A DNA stretch of 12,151 nucleotides from Paracoccaceae bacterium (GCA_009920225.1 RGAJ01000028.1:1-12151), one strand, 5' to 3'. Positions 1-6,696 are shown, numbered from the stretch's first letter. Numbers and translations are program-made. Notes: a model not told the origin generated them from the letters alone.

Positions 1-2
1 CG

Positions 3-222
3 GCCGGGACAAGCGTTGTCGACACAGCCGAGAACAATGCCGGGCTGCCACCCAATACGGTCGTGCTGTCGCAGGCGGTTAATGTCGAGGATGCAACGGC
101 CCTCACCTTTAATGTTCAGGACATCTCGGTGCTTGATGCCGCCGGGGCCGCAGGAGTAGCCGTCCTGCCGGGTACGCTCACGGGTGTGCTTTATGACGGC
201 AATCAGGCCATCCAGACCTTCA
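3..222 (+). CDS. Unidentified coding fragment, open at the left edge and cut at its 3' side
   Basis: One + strand frame is open from the window edge and reads as a plausible protein: alternating hydrophobic/polar stretches with many Ala, Val, Gly and Thr, and many codons ending in G or C. I do not recognise the family. It could be part of a large beta-rich surface or phage-type protein, but that is a guess. By hand count GC is about 63% over 1-180 against about 53% over 241-420. The frame runs on to a stop at 555-557, but from about 221 rightward the DNA is anmK read on the wrong strand, so only the part up to ~222 is likely genuine. No start codon is inside the window (a GTG at 63 is in frame but has no convincing ribosome site). 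It is either a gene truncated by a rearrangement or one side of an assembly join. Confidence 0.4.
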
Positions 223-1087
223 CCAGCAACCGCGACGGCGCACGCGGTGCAAATTCAAACGCCACAGACACGGACGCAGCCACCATCGCGCACAGGGTGG
301 CAATCGCATCTGCATCGCCCAATTCGCGCACCAAATCCAAAATAATCGCAAACGCATCTCGATCCAAGGATTTCGGGGGAATTTTGCGGAAATATGGATC
401 CGACAAAAACAGTTCAAGCGCACCGTCGCCCACCCGACCTTGGGCGGCCACGGCACCGTCACGATCAAAATCGCGCCCAAATCGCCGCCGCATCAAATCA
501 TTGATCGGTGCGTTCGCAGGCCCCGTGTCAAAGGCCAAAAGCGCGCCATCGTCATGAGGACGTTCAAAGGAAGGATCAATAAAGGTGATATTGCCAACGC
601 CACCCAAATTTAGGATCGCAATCGGCTCAGTCGCTTTGATGAATTTTGCACAGGCAAAGTGGAAAAACGGCGCAAGCGGCGCACCCTGCCCGCCCCATGC
701 GACATCATCAGATCGAAAATCCCAAACAACAGGCCGCCCCAAGGCAGTTGCCAAAACCTGACCATCGCCCAATTGGTGCGTGCCGCGTCCCCGCGGATCA
801 TGGGCCAAGGTTTGTCCGTGAAACCCGATTAGATCCCCCTCCATATCGCCCATCGCCGCGATATGCGCCGCATGAACAACGTCGCGGGTCGTATCCAAAG
901 GGGCGTCATGCCATTTCCCCAAAGCCTGATGCAAAATTGCCCGCTCTGCGTCGGAATACGACCGATAGGCGGTGGGGCCAAAATCAAAGACGGTTTCGCC
1001 ATCTGTGGTGATTTGCGCAACATCAACCCCGTCCAAAGACGTTCCCGACATCATTCCAATCGCTTTTATAGGCTTTTTTGCAAACAT
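203..1087 (-). CDS. anmK: Anhydro-N-acetylmuramic acid kinase, 3'-truncated
   Basis: AnmK phosphorylates and opens 1,6-anhydro-MurNAc from peptidoglycan turnover to give MurNAc-6-phosphate in the cytoplasm. Family motifs are clear: [13 protein letters not shown] near the N-terminus (nucleotide loop), [10 protein letters not shown], the catalytic-region [28 protein letters not shown] and [14 protein letters not shown]. The start at 1087 is preferred because AAGGA lies 7 bases upstream; an in-frame upstream ATG at 1147 lacks this. The frame encodes 294 residues against a usual ~370. It follows the family up to SRLLV, where members continue with a Cys-Gly-Gly-Gly motif, but here it ends after five unrelated residues (KVWMA) encoded by the left-hand fragment. 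About 75-80 C-terminal residues, including part of the sugar/ATP-binding C-lobe, are therefore missing and the product is probably inactive. It is divergent from tyrS with a 63-bp gap. Confidence 0.85.
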   Translation of the reverse strand: MFAKKPIKAIGMMSGTSLDGVDVAQITTDGETVFDFGPTAYRSYSDAERAILHQALGKWHDAPLDTTRDVVHAAHIAAMGDMEGDLIGFHGQTLAHDPRGRGTHQLGDGQVLATALGRPVVWDFRSDDVAWGGQGAPLAPFFHFACAKFIKATEPIAILNLGGVGNITFIDPSFERPHDDGALLAFDTGPANAPINDLMRRRFGRDFDRDGAVAAQGRVGDGALELFLSDPYFRKIPPKSLDRDAFAIILDLVRELGDADAIATLCAMVAASVSVAFEFAPRAPSRLLVKVWMA

Positions 1088-1150
1088 CATCTTTTCCTTG
1101 CGCACCATCATCGCTATAGCAATGACGCAAACCAAAAGATGGGGCAAGTG

Positions 1151-2401
1151 ATGACCTTTATACCGAAATCAGAATTCCTTCAAATCATGCTAGATCGCGG
1201 CTTTGTCGCCGATTGCACCGATTACGAAGGCTTGGACGAGGCGTTGGTAAAAGGGGGCATGCCTGCCTATATCGGATTTGATGCGACCGCGAAATCCCTG
1301 CATGTTGGATCGCTGATCCAAATCATGATGCTGCGCTGGCTGCAAAAAACGGGCGGAAAACCCATCACCTTGATGGGCGGGGGCACAACCAAAGTGGGCG
1401 ATCCCAGCTTTCGCGCCGATGAACGCCCATTGCTAAGCGCCGAACAGATTGACGACAATATCGCCGGCATCAAACGCGTGTTCGCCGCCTATTTGACCTA
1501 TGACGATGGCGCCAGCGATGCAATGATGATCAACAATGCCGAATGGTTGGACGGGTTGAATTACCTTGAATTCTTGCGCGACGTGGGCCGTCATTTCAGC
1601 GTGAACCGCATGTTGTCGTTTGAATCGGTCAAATCCCGTTTGGACCGTGAACAATCGCTGTCGTTCCTTGAATTCAACTATATGATATTGCAGGCCTATG
1701 ATTTCATGGAACTGCACCAACGCTATGGCTGCATGTTGCAGATGGGCGGATCCGATCAGATGGGCAATATCATCAACGGAATGGAACTGACCCGTCGCGC
1801 GGCCGATGGTCGGGTTTACGGCCTAACGTCGCCCTTGCTGACCACATCAGACGGCAAGAAAATGGGCAAATCGCAAAATGGCGCGGTTTGGCTCAACGGC
1901 GATATGCTGTCGCCCTATGAATTCTGGCAATTCTGGCGCAACACAACAGATGCGGATGTGGGACGTTTCTTGAAACTCTACACTGAATTGCCAATCGACG
2001 AATGCAACCGCTTGGGCGCATTGGCCGGATCTGAGATCAACGATGCCAAAATCATCTTGGCGAACGAAGTCACAACCCTATTGCACGGCGCCGCGGCGGC
2101 AAAGGCAGCCGAAGCAACCGCCAAGGAAGTGTTCGAAAAAGGCGGCGTTGGGGATGATCTTCCCACCTTGACGCTGAGCGCTGCAGAATTGGGCGATGGT
2201 ATGTCGATCGTGCAAATCATTGTCCAAGCGGGCCTTGCCAAATCTGGGAAAGAGGCAAGGCGCCTGATCGCCGAAAACGGTGCGCGCCTAAATGACGAAC
2301 CGCTGACCGATGCAGGCCTGATGGTGACGCGTAATCAACTGACCACGCCGATCAAACTATCCGCAGGTAAAAAGCGGCACTCGTTGGTTAAACTCGGATA
2401 A
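1151..2401 (+). CDS. tyrS: Tyrosine--tRNA ligase
   Basis: Cytoplasmic class I aminoacyl-tRNA synthetase that activates tyrosine with ATP and charges tRNA-Tyr. It encodes 416 residues, normal for the bacterial enzyme. Visible motifs are HVGSL at 51-55 (HIGH signature), [11 protein letters not shown] at 76-86, the tyrosine-pocket QAYD at 181-184, GGSDQMGN at 199-206 and KKMGKS at 236-241 (KMSKS signature). A C-terminal S4 RNA-binding domain runs from about 352 to 412 ([15 protein letters not shown] and NGARLNDE). The frame is open far upstream, from 863, but that part is antisense to anmK. The ATG at 1151 gives the usual N-terminus (MTF-PKSEFL...[16 protein letters not shown]). The ribosome site is weak (GGGGCAAG). 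Nothing in the sequence suggests damage. Confidence 0.96.
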   Translation: MTFIPKSEFLQIMLDRGFVADCTDYEGLDEALVKGGMPAYIGFDATAKSLHVGSLIQIMMLRWLQKTGGKPITLMGGGTTKVGDPSFRADERPLLSAEQIDDNIAGIKRVFAAYLTYDDGASDAMMINNAEWLDGLNYLEFLRDVGRHFSVNRMLSFESVKSRLDREQSLSFLEFNYMILQAYDFMELHQRYGCMLQMGGSDQMGNIINGMELTRRAADGRVYGLTSPLLTTSDGKKMGKSQNGAVWLNGDMLSPYEFWQFWRNTTDADVGRFLKLYTELPIDECNRLGALAGSEINDAKIILANEVTTLLHGAAAAKAAEATAKEVFEKGGVGDDLPTLTLSAAELGDGMSIVQIIVQAGLAKSGKEARRLIAENGARLNDEPLTDAGLMVTRNQLTTPIKLSAGKKRHSLVKLG

Positions 2402-2422
2402 CCATCGACTTTCAAATATAAA

Positions 2423-2443
2423 GGCACCACATAACGTGGTGCC
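2423..2443 (+). terminator. Hairpin after tyrS, likely transcript end
   Basis: GGCACCAC (2423-2430) and GTGGTGCC (2436-2443) form a perfect 8-bp stem with a 5-nt loop, 21 bases after the tyrS stop. The following CCTTGTG is a poor U-tract, so this may only stabilise the 3' end. Confidence 0.5.
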
Positions 2444-2454
2444 CCTTGTGCACC

Positions 2455-2476
2455 TTTCATCTTTGCCCAATTACTC
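2455..2476 (+). repeat. Post-stop motif copy 1 (TTTCATCTTTGCnnAAATACTC type)
   Basis: TTTCATCTTTGCCCAATTACTC, 53 bases after the tyrS stop and just after the tyrS hairpin. It nearly matches the copies at 4998 and 10318, which also follow stop codons. From memory, similar strings are common after genes in Rhodobacteraceae; I know no assigned function. Confidence 0.55.
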
Positions 2477-2546
2477 ATTTCGCCACATCGCAACATGTCG
2501 GCGGTTCGATCATCCAAACGCCTTATGGAAAAAATGCATGAAACGC

Positions 2547-2582
2547 ATGATACCCTTCCCGTAATTACGGAAAGGGTATCAT
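2547..2582. repeat. 36-bp near-perfect palindrome between convergent genes
   Basis: ATGATACCCTT (2547-2557) pairs with AAGGGTATCAT (2572-2582), and the centre CCGTAATTACGG continues the dyad. The only mismatch is the C/A pair at 2558 and 2571. It lies in the 234-bp gap between the 3' ends of tyrS and the exported cyclophilin. A T-run about ten bases beyond it on the - strand (read from 2536 downward) could make it a terminator for the cyclophilin operon. A dispersed repeat or a protein-binding site are alternatives. The rest of this gap holds the tyrS hairpin, the post-stop motif and a GC palindrome at 2598-2611; I see no gene in it. Confidence 0.5.
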
Positions 2583-2597
2583 AAAAGTCGTGGCAAT

Positions 2598-2611
2598 GCG
2601 CGGCGCCGCGC
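2598..2611. repeat. GC-only 14-bp perfect palindrome after the cyclophilin operon
   Basis: GCGCGGCGCCGCGC is its own reverse complement and lies 24 bases past the stop of the exported cyclophilin gene. As RNA it could form a 5-bp GC stem with a 4-nt loop. On the - strand CTTTTATG follows at some distance, so a weak terminator role is possible. Confidence 0.35.
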
Positions 2612-2635
2612 CATCATCTTTAGGTGTCGTGAAAA

Positions 2636-3181
2636 TTATTGAACGACCCGAACTGAGACCATGCGATCAGGTTCACCCAAGACCGCGCCATTGCGACCTT
2701 CGCCGCGTTTGATGGCGTCAACAATATTCATGCCCTCGGTCACACGACCAACCACTGTATATTGCCCGTTCAGGAAATAGCCCTCGTCAAACATGATGAA
2801 AAACTGGCTGTTCGCGCTGTTGGGATCTTGGGATCGCGCCATGCCAACGATACCGCGATCATAGGGAACATCCGAAAATTCCGCAGGTAAATCAGGATAG
2901 GACGACCCACCCCGACCCGCCATGCGCAAATCTGATCCCAGCTTGCCAAATTCAACATCGCCTGTCTGCGCCATGAAACCATCAATCACACGGTGAAACA
3001 CCACATTATCATAGGCCCCCTCAGTCGCCAATGTCGCAATCCGTTCCGCATGTGCAGGTGCCACATCTTCGAACAGATCGATTGTGATCGTGCCATTTGC
3101 AACGCCTGCGACGTCGATTGTGATTTCAGACGCCGCGAGCGGTGTCGCCATGACGCATGCCGCAATCAAAAGGTTACGCAT
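2636..3181 (-). CDS. Exported cyclophilin-type peptidyl-prolyl cis-trans isomerase
   Basis: Cyclophilin that catalyses cis-trans isomerisation at X-Pro bonds, here probably in the periplasm. Residues 1-18 ([18 protein letters not shown]) look like a short signal peptide with cleavage near Ala-Ser; no lipobox Cys is placed for lipidation. The fold is covered by [14 protein letters not shown] at 62-75, with the catalytic Arg and the substrate-pocket Phe/Met/Gln, then GGRGG-type residues at 88-92, SANSQFF at 122-128 and FLNGQYTVVGRV at 136-147. The position of the cyclosporin-contacting Trp of human CypA holds Phe, as in many bacterial members. The 181-residue length is normal. Its ATG overlaps the end of the upstream cyclophilin gene by 8 bases (ATGCGTAA), so the two are probably translationally coupled. 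The pair looks like an old tandem duplication that split into cytoplasmic and exported forms. Confidence 0.92.
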   Translation of the reverse strand: MRNLLIAACVMATPLAASEITIDVAGVANGTITIDLFEDVAPAHAERIATLATEGAYDNVVFHRVIDGFMAQTGDVEFGKLGSDLRMAGRGGSSYPDLPAEFSDVPYDRGIVGMARSQDPNSANSQFFIMFDEGYFLNGQYTVVGRVTEGMNIVDAIKRGEGRNGAVLGEPDRMVSVRVVQ

Positions 3182-3680
3182 CTGCGGCGACCTTTACCGA
3201 AATCATCCGGTCAGGTGACATTGGCGGTTCGCCGCGCGTGATCGCATCGACATGTTCCATGCCTGAAATCACACGACCATACACAGTGTATTGACGGTTC
3301 AAGAAATGGTTGTCGTTAAAGTTGATGAAAAACTGGCTGTTCGCACTGTCCGGATTTGCCGAGCGCGCCGCACCCAACGTCCCACGATCATGGGGAATGC
3401 CAGAAAATTCTGCCTTGACGTTTGGCAACTCGGACCCACCTGTCCCGGCCATACGCAGATCGAAATCTTTCTCCATATTGCCGTTTTTCACGTCACCCGT
3501 TTGCGCCATGAATCCATCAATCACACGGTGGAAACATACATTGTCATAGGCACCAGAACGCGCCAGTTCTTTCATGCGCTCGCAATGAAGCGGGGCAATA
3601 TCAGGCAACAGTTCGATGATGACTGTACCATCTTTGAGTTCCATCAAAATTGTGTTTTCTGGATCTTTGATCTCGGCCAT
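3174..3680 (-). CDS. Cytoplasmic cyclophilin-type peptidyl-prolyl cis-trans isomerase
   Basis: 168-residue single-domain cyclophilin without a signal peptide ([18 protein letters not shown]...), so cytoplasmic; similar to E. coli PpiB in size. Key segments are [14 protein letters not shown] at 50-63, the [13 protein letters not shown] loop at 74-86, SANSQFF at 112-118 and [12 protein letters not shown] at 126-137. Catalytic Arg and pocket residues are present; Phe replaces the CsA-binding Trp. A strong ribosome site (AAAGGAG, 7 bases before ATG) marks this as the first gene of a two-gene operon. Its stop overlaps the start of the exported paralogue by 8 bases. The two proteins share the core motifs nearly word for word but differ at both termini. 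It diverges from pgk with a 123-bp gap. Confidence 0.93.
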   Translation of the reverse strand: MAEIKDPENTILMELKDGTVIIELLPDIAPLHCERMKELARSGAYDNVCFHRVIDGFMAQTGDVKNGNMEKDFDLRMAGTGGSELPNVKAEFSGIPHDRGTLGAARSANPDSANSQFFINFNDNHFLNRQYTVYGRVISGMEHVDAITRGEPPMSPDRMISVKVAADA

Positions 3681-3693
3681 GGGGCACTCCTTT

Positions 3694-3715
3694 GTTCATA
3701 TTTGCCCAGATACCT
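3694..3715 (+). repeat. Degenerate copy of the post-stop motif, in a divergent promoter region
   Basis: GTTCATATTTGCCCAGATACCT matches the TTTCATCTTTGCnnAAATACTC pattern at most positions. Unlike the other copies it does not follow a stop codon: it lies between the divergent cyclophilin and pgk genes. Confidence 0.35.
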
Positions 3716-3732
3716 AAGGCTCTTTTGCCTCA

Positions 3733-3761
3733 GGGACAAGCCATTGCGTGCGATATATAAG
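3733..3761 (+). promoter_or_regulatory. Possible pgk promoter
   Basis: GGGACA (3733-3738) and TATAAG (3756-3761) are separated by 17 bp and resemble sigma70 -35/-10 boxes, 43 bases before the pgk ATG. Match by eye only. Confidence 0.3.
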
Positions 3762-3803
3762 CGATGTATTGAAAATAAAAACTCTTGGAAATGGTACAAA
3801 GAC

Positions 3804-4994
3804 ATGGGCTGGAAAACTCTCGACGACATGAACCTCGCTGGTAAACGCGTTTTGATACGTGTTGACATTAACGTCCCGATGGATGGGACAACTGTAACCG
3901 ACGCCACGCGCATTGAAAAAATCGTACCGACCGTGCGCGACGTGCTCAGCGCCGGCGGACGCCCCATTCTTTTGGCCCATTTCGGGCGCCCCAAAGGCCA
4001 GCGCAATGATGATATGAGCCTGCGCCATCTGATCCCTACCTTGGAACACCATATCGGCGCGCCCGTCACATTTGTCGCCGATTGCATCGGTGCCGCAGCC
4101 CAAGCCGCGGCCGACACCTTGCCCGACGGTCAGGTTTTGGTCATGGAAAACACCCGTTTTCACACGGCCGAGGAAAAGAACGATCCCGACTTCGCCGCCG
4201 CCCTTGCAGCCAATGGCGACATCTACTGTAACGATGCCTTTTCTGCAGCCCACCGCGCGCATGCCTCGACCGAAGGAGTTGCGCGCCTTCTTCCATCTTG
4301 CGCAGGACGCTTGATGCAAGCAGAACTCAGCGCGCTCGAAGCGGCGCTTGGTACCCCAAAACGTCCTGTGGTCGCCATTGTCGGTGGCGCAAAAGTGTCC
4401 ACAAAATTGGAACTCTTGGGCAATTTGGTGGGCAAAGTCGATCATCTGGTGATTGGCGGCGGGATGGCAAACACATTTCTTGCGGCCCAAGGGATTGATG
4501 TGGGAAAATCCTTGGCTGAACATGACATGACAGACACTGCGCGCGAAATCTTGGCCAAGGCTGACACCGCAGGCTGCACCATCCACCTACCGACCGATGT
4601 GGTTGTAGCGCGTGAATTCGCCGCGAATGCCGCAAACGAAACCGTTGCCGCCACAGACTGCCCCGCTGATGCGATGATCTTGGATGCAGGTCCTGCAACC
4701 GTTTCCGCGATCAATGCGGTCTTCGATACCTGCAAAACGCTGATCTGGAACGGCCCCTTGGGTGCCTTTGAACTGACCCCATTTAACGCCGCAACAAATG
4801 CCGCCGCAGCCCATGCTGCAGCATTGTCCGAACAGGGAAAACTGATTTCCGTTGCCGGCGGCGGGGATACGGTTGCTGCTCTGAACCAAGCGGGCGCATC
4901 CGACAAATTCACCTATATCTCGACCGCCGGCGGCGCATTCCTAGAATGGATGGAAGGAAAAACACTTCCTGGCGTTGCGGCTTTGGGGGCATAA
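3804..4994 (+). CDS. pgk: Phosphoglycerate kinase
   Basis: Transfers phosphate between 1,3-bisphosphoglycerate and ADP in glycolysis and gluconeogenesis; monomeric two-domain cytoplasmic enzyme. It encodes 396 residues, the usual length. N-domain substrate residues are in RVDINVP (19-25), HFGRPKG (59-65) and ENTRF (115-119). The C-domain nucleotide site shows GGAKVSTK (194-201), NGPLGAFE (316-323), GGGDT (352-356) and the STAGGAFLE segment (373-381). The frame extends upstream to 3291, antisense to the cyclophilin gene; the ATG at 3804 gives the family's [14 protein letters not shown]-terminus. The upstream ribosome site is weak (GGAAATG further away). The next gene, an aldolase of the same pathway, is 167 bp downstream with its own candidate operator, so the two are probably separate transcription units. 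Confidence 0.96.
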   Translation: MGWKTLDDMNLAGKRVLIRVDINVPMDGTTVTDATRIEKIVPTVRDVLSAGGRPILLAHFGRPKGQRNDDMSLRHLIPTLEHHIGAPVTFVADCIGAAAQAAADTLPDGQVLVMENTRFHTAEEKNDPDFAAALAANGDIYCNDAFSAAHRAHASTEGVARLLPSCAGRLMQAELSALEAALGTPKRPVVAIVGGAKVSTKLELLGNLVGKVDHLVIGGGMANTFLAAQGIDVGKSLAEHDMTDTAREILAKADTAGCTIHLPTDVVVAREFAANAANETVAATDCPADAMILDAGPATVSAINAVFDTCKTLIWNGPLGAFELTPFNAATNAAAAHAAALSEQGKLISVAGGGDTVAALNQAGASDKFTYISTAGGAFLEWMEGKTLPGVAALGA

Positions 4995-4997
4995 TCC

Positions 4998-5019
4998 TTT
5001 CATCTTTGCACAAATACTC
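4998..5019 (+). repeat. Post-stop motif copy 2
   Basis: TTTCATCTTTGCACAAATACTC starts 3 bases after the pgk stop codon. It differs from the copy at 2455 at two positions. Confidence 0.55.
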
Positions 5020-5056
5020 ACCTCACAACGGTTCAATAAAACACAATTCCCCCTTC

Positions 5057-5089
5057 GTTAGCGCAATCATTTCAAACGGTTGCGCTAAC
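5057..5089. promoter_or_regulatory. Paired LacI-type half-sites upstream of the aldolase gene (CceR-like candidate)
   Basis: GTTAGCGCAA (5057-5066) and TTGCGCTAAC (5080-5089) are perfect inverted 10-mers with a 13-bp spacer. The CG centres (5062/5063 and 5083/5084) are 21 bp apart, two helical turns. Each arm resembles the GTTAGCGCTAAC-type palindrome read by LacI-family regulators. In Rhodobacter, the LacI-family regulator CceR controls central carbon genes, so it is a reasonable candidate; this assignment is from memory. The site lies 72 bp before the aldolase ATG. An RNA hairpin is the alternative reading. Confidence 0.5.
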
Positions 5090-5161
5090 AACATTGCGTA
5101 AATTTTACCAAGCGCGTACCACCACGTCATAGATCCCACCACGCCCCAAAGGAGCAGGTCC

Positions 5162-6073
5162 ATGACCAAAGAACGCCACGCAATGCGCCTTGAACAGTTC
5201 AACAAAGTGAAATCAGATGCGGGCTTTATCGCCGCCCTGGACCAAAGCGGTGGATCGACGCCAAAAGCGTTAAAACTCTACGGGATCGACCCCGATCAAT
5301 ATTCGGGCGATACCGAAATGTACGACCTGATCCACGATATGCGCAAACGCATCATCACATCCCCTGCCTTCTCGGGTGATCGTGTCTTGGGCGCAATTTT
5401 GTTTGAAATGACGATGGACCGCGACATCGACGGCACTCCAACCGCCGATTACCTGTGGAGCTCCTGCGGCGTCGTGCCCTTCCTCAAAGTCGACAAAGGT
5501 CTCGCCGACGAAGCGGATCAAACCCAATGCCTCAAACCGATGCCAGACCTTGATGCCCTCCTCGAACGCGCAGTATCGAAAAATATATTCGGCACCAAAA
5601 TGCGCTCGGTCATCAATGGTGCAAACGCAGTCGGCATTCGTGCCGTCGTCGATCAACAATTTGACATTGGCTTGCAAATCCTTGGTCACGGCCTGATCCC
5701 GATCATCGAACCCGAAGTCACGATTTCAATCGCTGACAAAGCACAGGCCGAAGACATGCTGCGCGATGCGATCCTTGATCGCCTGAACGCCCTGCCCGAA
5801 GATCACCATGTCATGCTCAAGCTCACCTTGCCAGAGGTGCCCAATCTCTATCAACCACTCGTCGATCACCCCCGCGTTCTGCGCGTCGTGGCCCTCTCAG
5901 GCGGCTACAGCTTAGCCGAAGCCAACACGCGCCTGTCCCAAAACACGGGCATCATCGCGTCCTTCTCTCGCGCATTGACCGAAAAACTCAGCGCGCAACA
6001 ATCCGACAGCGCCTTCAACGCCGCACTCGATGGCGCAATCCAGGGCATTTATGTCGCCTCAATCGCAGGCTAA
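5162..6073 (+). CDS. fda: Class I fructose-bisphosphate aldolase
   Basis: Reversibly cleaves fructose 1,6-bisphosphate to dihydroxyacetone phosphate and glyceraldehyde 3-phosphate by a Schiff-base mechanism. The 303-residue protein closely resembles the small bacterial class I aldolases (Staphylococcus Fda type): FIAALDQSGGSTPKAL at 22-37, ITSPAFSGDRVLGAILFE at 65-82, VPFLKVDKGLADEAD at 105-119, IFGTKMRS at 142-149, LIPIIEPEV at 178-186, HVMLKLTLPE at 216-225 with K220 as the likely Schiff-base lysine, RVVALSGGYS at 241-250 and ASFSRAL at 266-272. No zinc-binding His set of class II enzymes is seen. The start at 5162 is supported by AAGGAGCAGG just upstream; an internal ATG at 5183 has no ribosome site. 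It sits in a central-carbon neighbourhood (pgk before, pdh after) and has its own operator-like site and a strong terminator, suggesting a monocistronic, regulated transcript. Confidence 0.95.
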   Translation: MTKERHAMRLEQFNKVKSDAGFIAALDQSGGSTPKALKLYGIDPDQYSGDTEMYDLIHDMRKRIITSPAFSGDRVLGAILFEMTMDRDIDGTPTADYLWSSCGVVPFLKVDKGLADEADQTQCLKPMPDLDALLERAVSKNIFGTKMRSVINGANAVGIRAVVDQQFDIGLQILGHGLIPIIEPEVTISIADKAQAEDMLRDAILDRLNALPEDHHVMLKLTLPEVPNLYQPLVDHPRVLRVVALSGGYSLAEANTRLSQNTGIIASFSRALTEKLSAQQSDSAFNAALDGAIQGIYVASIAG

Positions 6074-6101
6074 TCCCAAGGGATACACGACGAATCCGAT
6101 T

Positions 6102-6128
6102 AACCCGCCGCACTGGCGGGTTTTTTTT
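6102..6128 (+). terminator. Rho-independent terminator of the aldolase gene
   Basis: AACCCGCC, loop GCACT, then GGCGGGTT running into eight T's (6121-6128). It starts 28 bases after the aldolase stop and is the only classic terminator in the window. Confidence 0.92.
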
Positions 6129-6148
6129 CGTTTTCGCGTCAAAGGGGA

Positions 6149-6177
6149 TTCACAAAACGAATCACCTATGGCATAGT
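6149..6177 (+). promoter_or_regulatory. Possible promoter of the septation gene
   Basis: TTCACA (6149-6154), exactly 17 bp, then CATAGT (6172-6177). It resembles a sigma70 promoter just beyond the aldolase terminator. A GATTC/GAATC inverted repeat (6147-6163) overlaps the -35 region. Confidence 0.4.
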
Positions 6178-6187
6178 GCCCAAATAA

Positions 6188-6209
6188 CCCCGATCAACGG
6201 GGAATTTTT
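6188..6209 (+). promoter_or_regulatory. Terminator-like hairpin in the leader of the septation gene
   Basis: CCCCG (6188-6192) and CGGGG (6198-6202) form a short stem with loop ATCAA, followed by AATTTTT, ending 10 bases before the ATG at 6220. It could attenuate transcription or affect initiation. The stem is only 5 bp, so its significance is uncertain. Confidence 0.3.
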
Positions 6210-6219
6210 GAGGCAGTCC

Positions 6220-6519
6220 ATGAGCAGAAATCACACACCTTCGTTGGGGCTTATCGGCGGATTCGCCGTTGCGCTTGCGCTTGGTTTGTATTTCACTTTT
6301 GCGGCGGTACAGGGCGATTACGGCCTGTTCCGCCGCGCGGAAATCTTGGGCGACGCGGACAAGCTGCAGCGCGAACTTGATACGCTAAAGATCGAAGTTG
6401 CCCGTATGGAAAACCTCACTCGCCGCATGTCCGACGATTATCTCGATCTCGACCTTCTCGACCAACAAGCGCGCGACGTTTTGGGCCAAGTGCGCCCTGA
6501 CGAAATCATCATCCAATAA
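6220..6519 (+). CDS. DivIC/FtsB-like septum formation initiator family protein
   Basis: Small bitopic inner-membrane protein of 99 residues, of the type that helps assemble the divisome. Residues 11-30 form one membrane-spanning helix (LIGGFAVALALGLYFTFAAV), preceded by a short cytoplasmic tail. A charged, heptad-like coiled coil follows (about 38-70, ILGDADKLQRELDTLKIEVARMENL), then the conserved DYLDLDLLDQQARDVLG block (74-90). The ATG at 6220 is chosen over an in-frame TTG at 6208 because GAGG lies 6 bases before it. The gene commonly sits directly before pdhA in Rhodobacteraceae, as here, although the 177-bp gap and the pdhA palindrome suggest separate control. Family membership is clear; equivalence to E. 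coli FtsB is inferred. Confidence 0.88.
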   Translation: MSRNHTPSLGLIGGFAVALALGLYFTFAAVQGDYGLFRRAEILGDADKLQRELDTLKIEVARMENLTRRMSDDYLDLDLLDQQARDVLGQVRPDEIIIQ

Positions 6520-6530
6520 CTCCCCCCACA

Positions 6531-6563
6531 TTTTCTGTCTAAAAATATCCTCGCCGAAGGCGA
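6531..6563 (+). other. 3' element after the septation gene: motif variant plus short hairpin
   Basis: TTTTCTGTCTAAAAATATCC (6531-6550) is a looser relative of the post-stop motif. TCGCC-GAA-GGCGA (6551-6563) follows as a 5-bp stem. It lies 11 bases after the stop and may mark the transcript end. The remainder of the gap to pdhA is AT-rich with a repeated CATGCTTG; no gene is seen. Confidence 0.4.
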
Positions 6564-6614
6564 AATCCGACATTACAAGATGCTTCGCATGCTTGTTTTG
6601 CATAGCTGCCATGC

Positions 6615-6643
6615 TTGCAAAAATTTTTCTCGCACTTTTAAAT
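6615..6643 (+). promoter_or_regulatory. Possible pdh operon promoter
   Basis: TTGCAA (6615-6620), 17 bp, TTAAAT (6638-6643), in an AT-rich stretch immediately before the 6657-6680 palindrome. Matches to the sigma70 consensus are 4 of 6 in each box by eye. Confidence 0.3.
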
Positions 6644-6656
6644 CTTTTGCTGTAAT

Positions 6657-6680
6657 AAATAGTTTAACACTAAACTATTT
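6657..6680. promoter_or_regulatory. Perfect 10+10 bp palindrome before pdhA, candidate operator
   Basis: AAATAGTTTA (6657-6666), spacer ACAC, TAAACTATTT (6671-6680). It ends 16 bases before the pdhA ATG and lies downstream of the likely promoter, a typical repressor position. It does not resemble the E. coli PdhR box. As RNA it could form a weak AT hairpin just 5' of the ribosome site. Confidence 0.5.
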
Positions 6681-6696
6681 TTAAGAGGGCGTTCAA

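Noticed and set aside
223..557. Continuation of the left-edge + strand frame
   Set aside because: After about 222 it reads the complement of anmK and turns basic/Ser-Pro-rich, so it is a by-product of the join.
863..1150. Possible N-terminal extension of tyrS back to 863
   Set aside because: The extension is antisense to anmK; the family N-terminus starts exactly at 1151.
3291..3803. Possible N-terminal extension of pgk back to 3291
   Set aside because: It is antisense to the cytoplasmic cyclophilin gene; the normal Pgk start MGWKTL is at 3804.
3714..4586. Long - strand open frame (290 codons) opposite pgk
   Set aside because: It lies wholly antisense to a textbook pgk, has a Cys/His/Gly-rich composition typical of a shadow frame, and has no ribosome site or family motif.
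6571..6620. Repeated CATGCTTG strings before pdhA as a possible tandem array or sRNA gene
   Set aside because: Only two short copies with irregular spacing and no clear promoter-terminator pair; not enough to call.
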